Shown here in pieces: positions 5,951 to 6,733 of a stretch of 6,733 bases of DNA. Position 1 is the stretch's first letter. The number at the start of each line of letters is the position of its first letter. The notes under the pieces were generated by a model, which ran no database searches, had not been told where the DNA came from, and worked only from the letters and a program-made list of their open reading frames with translations. Where the stretch lies: NCBI GenBank assembly GCA_036337765.1, contig JAYZDP010000175.1, positions 1 through 6,733 on the forward strand, given 5' to 3'. The position numbers were made by a program, and so were the translations under genes. Origin of the DNA: JAYZDP01 sp036337765 (lineage in GTDB: Bacteria > Acidobacteriota > Thermoanaerobaculia > Multivoradales > Multivoraceae).

Positions 5951-6733
5951 TCACCAGCTCAGAACCGGCGGTAGGTAGTGGTCGACGAGATCCTCGTAGT
6001 AGGGGCGAAGCGACCCGAGATCGGGCGCTGTGTCGGACTTCGAGTAGAGATCGTACGGGTTGAAGGTGCGTACCCAGGCGAACATCTCGCGGTCGTGGTC
6101 GTTCATCAAATGATCGTAGGCGCCCTCGCGGTGCGCCGCGTAGAACGAGTGGTAGCGGATCATGTACAGCGCCGGCTCGGGGAGGTAGGGCTCGAGCACG
6201 CCGAAGAGATACTCGTCGTGTCCCCATGACATCCGTACTCTGCGCAGCCCGCAGTTGGCGTCATAGACCCCCAACTCGCTTCGGTAGCGCGGATCGTAGG
6301 AATCGGGGTTGTGTGCGAATAGCTCCTGGTAGACGACACGCTCGTCGAAGGCACAGCCGACCGGAAACGTATCTCCCACTACGGCCCATTGCGGTTCCCC
6401 CCACAGGCACAGAACCTTCCCTAGGTCGTGGACCAGACCGGTGAGGACGAACCAGTCGGGATGGCCGTCGCCGCGGATCGCTTCGGCGGTCTGCAGGAGG
6501 TGATCGAGCTGCGACAGCCCTAGATCGGGGTCCGAGTCGTCGACAAGGGTGTTGAGGAACTCGAGCGCCTCCCAAACGCTCATCCAGGCGCGATCATGCC
6601 TTGAGAACTCTTCTCTCTTCGCGGCCGCGAAGTCGAAGGTCTGATGTCGATGGTTCAGACGGTAGAACTCGCGGATCCCGGCTCGCTCCGGGTGGTCGAA
6701 GTCGCGGAAACCTCGGCTCGATCCGTCGGTGCT
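5951..6733 (-). CDS. miox: Myo-inositol oxygenase (MIOX), N-terminus cut by window edge
   Basis: Partial gene read leftwards; 260 residues are visible up to the TGA at 5951-5953. The product is a cytoplasmic di-iron enzyme that splits myo-inositol with O2 to D-glucuronate. Recognition is strong: HLLQTAEAIR, LTGLVHDLGKVL, WGEPQWAVVGDTFPVGC, MSWGHDEY, MIRYHSFY, GAYDHLMND and YDLYSKSD all match MIOX in order. Counting from the first visible residue, all six iron ligands of the mammalian enzyme are present: His78, His102, Asp103, His172, His195 and Asp228. The protein ends in VLSW, as human MIOX ends in ILSW. Human MIOX has 285 residues, so roughly 25 or more are missing at the start. The ATG at 6583 is not the start, because conserved sequence (GFRDF, FYRLNHRHQTFDF) continues upstream to the edge. 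No inositol transporter or glucuronate gene is visible, so whether this is for growth on inositol is unknown. Confidence 0.95.
   Translation of the reverse strand, partial: STDGSSRGFRDFDHPERAGIREFYRLNHRHQTFDFAAAKREEFSRHDRAWMSVWEALEFLNTLVDDSDPDLGLSQLDHLLQTAEAIRGDGHPDWFVLTGLVHDLGKVLCLWGEPQWAVVGDTFPVGCAFDERVVYQELFAHNPDSYDPRYRSELGVYDANCGLRRVRMSWGHDEYLFGVLEPYLPEPALYMIRYHSFYAAHREGAYDHLMNDHDREMFAWVRTFNPYDLYSKSDTAPDLGSLRPYYEDLVDHYLPPVLSW

Noticed and set aside
5951..6583. Start of myo-inositol oxygenase at the ATG at 6583
   Set aside because: The same frame is open to the window edge and encodes conserved MIOX sequence upstream of this Met, so the true start lies outside the window.
1..6733. Defence system, CRISPR array, prophage, transposon or secondary-metabolite cluster
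   Set aside because: No repeats with spacers, integrase/transposase motifs, terminal repeats, nucleases or modular synthases were seen; every long stretch is explained by the six listed genes.

Overview
The window is GC-rich (mid-60s percent judged by eye, not counted), densely coding bacterial chromosomal DNA. It holds six protein genes, two of which run off the edges. No tRNA, rRNA, CRISPR array, transposase or insertion-sequence end was seen. The gene mix is a VWFA-related protein of the type first described in Acidobacteria, a PhaR-type PHA regulator, a lipoprotein of the alkaline phosphatase/sulfatase fold, a tandem acyl-CoA dehydrogenase pair and myo-inositol oxygenase. This suits a free-living aerobic or facultative heterotroph from Acidobacteriota, Myxococcota or a related deep lineage. 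That placement is inferred from family content only.

Left block (1-3426). A sulfatase-fold lipoprotein gene is read leftwards from 1306 and leaves the window. Across an 87-bp divergent intergenic region, a two-gene unit is read rightwards: a PhaR-like DNA-binding protein (1394-1837) and a secreted VWFA-related protein (1834-3426) joined by a 4-bp ATGA overlap. The divergent region holds two adjacent inverted repeats, both beginning with TGCGG and set 21 bp apart, directly upstream of the regulator's ribosome binding site. They are a plausible operator or 5' leader structure.

Right block (3433-6733, all read leftwards). In transcription order it contains myo-inositol oxygenase (5' end outside the window), a 143-bp gap with a strong 12-position hairpin, then two acyl-CoA dehydrogenase genes 11 bp apart. 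The second of these ends only 6 bp from the stop codon of the VWFA gene. One dehydrogenase subunit keeps the FAD/substrate motifs and a candidate catalytic glutamate. The other has lost the usual motif and lacks glutamate at both classical positions. This is what is expected of a heteromeric (alpha2beta2-type) dehydrogenase like the paired FadE enzymes of mycobacterial sterol catabolism.

Functional reading. The right block suggests carbon catabolism: inositol to glucuronate, and alpha,beta-dehydrogenation of an unidentified acyl-CoA. The left block suggests a regulator coupled to envelope or secreted proteins. Nothing here forms a clearly recognisable new defence or mobile system. The least expected items are the regulator-VWFA coupling with its dyad-rich leader, the threonine at the sulfatase nucleophile position, and the eukaryote-like MIOX upstream of the dehydrogenase pair.
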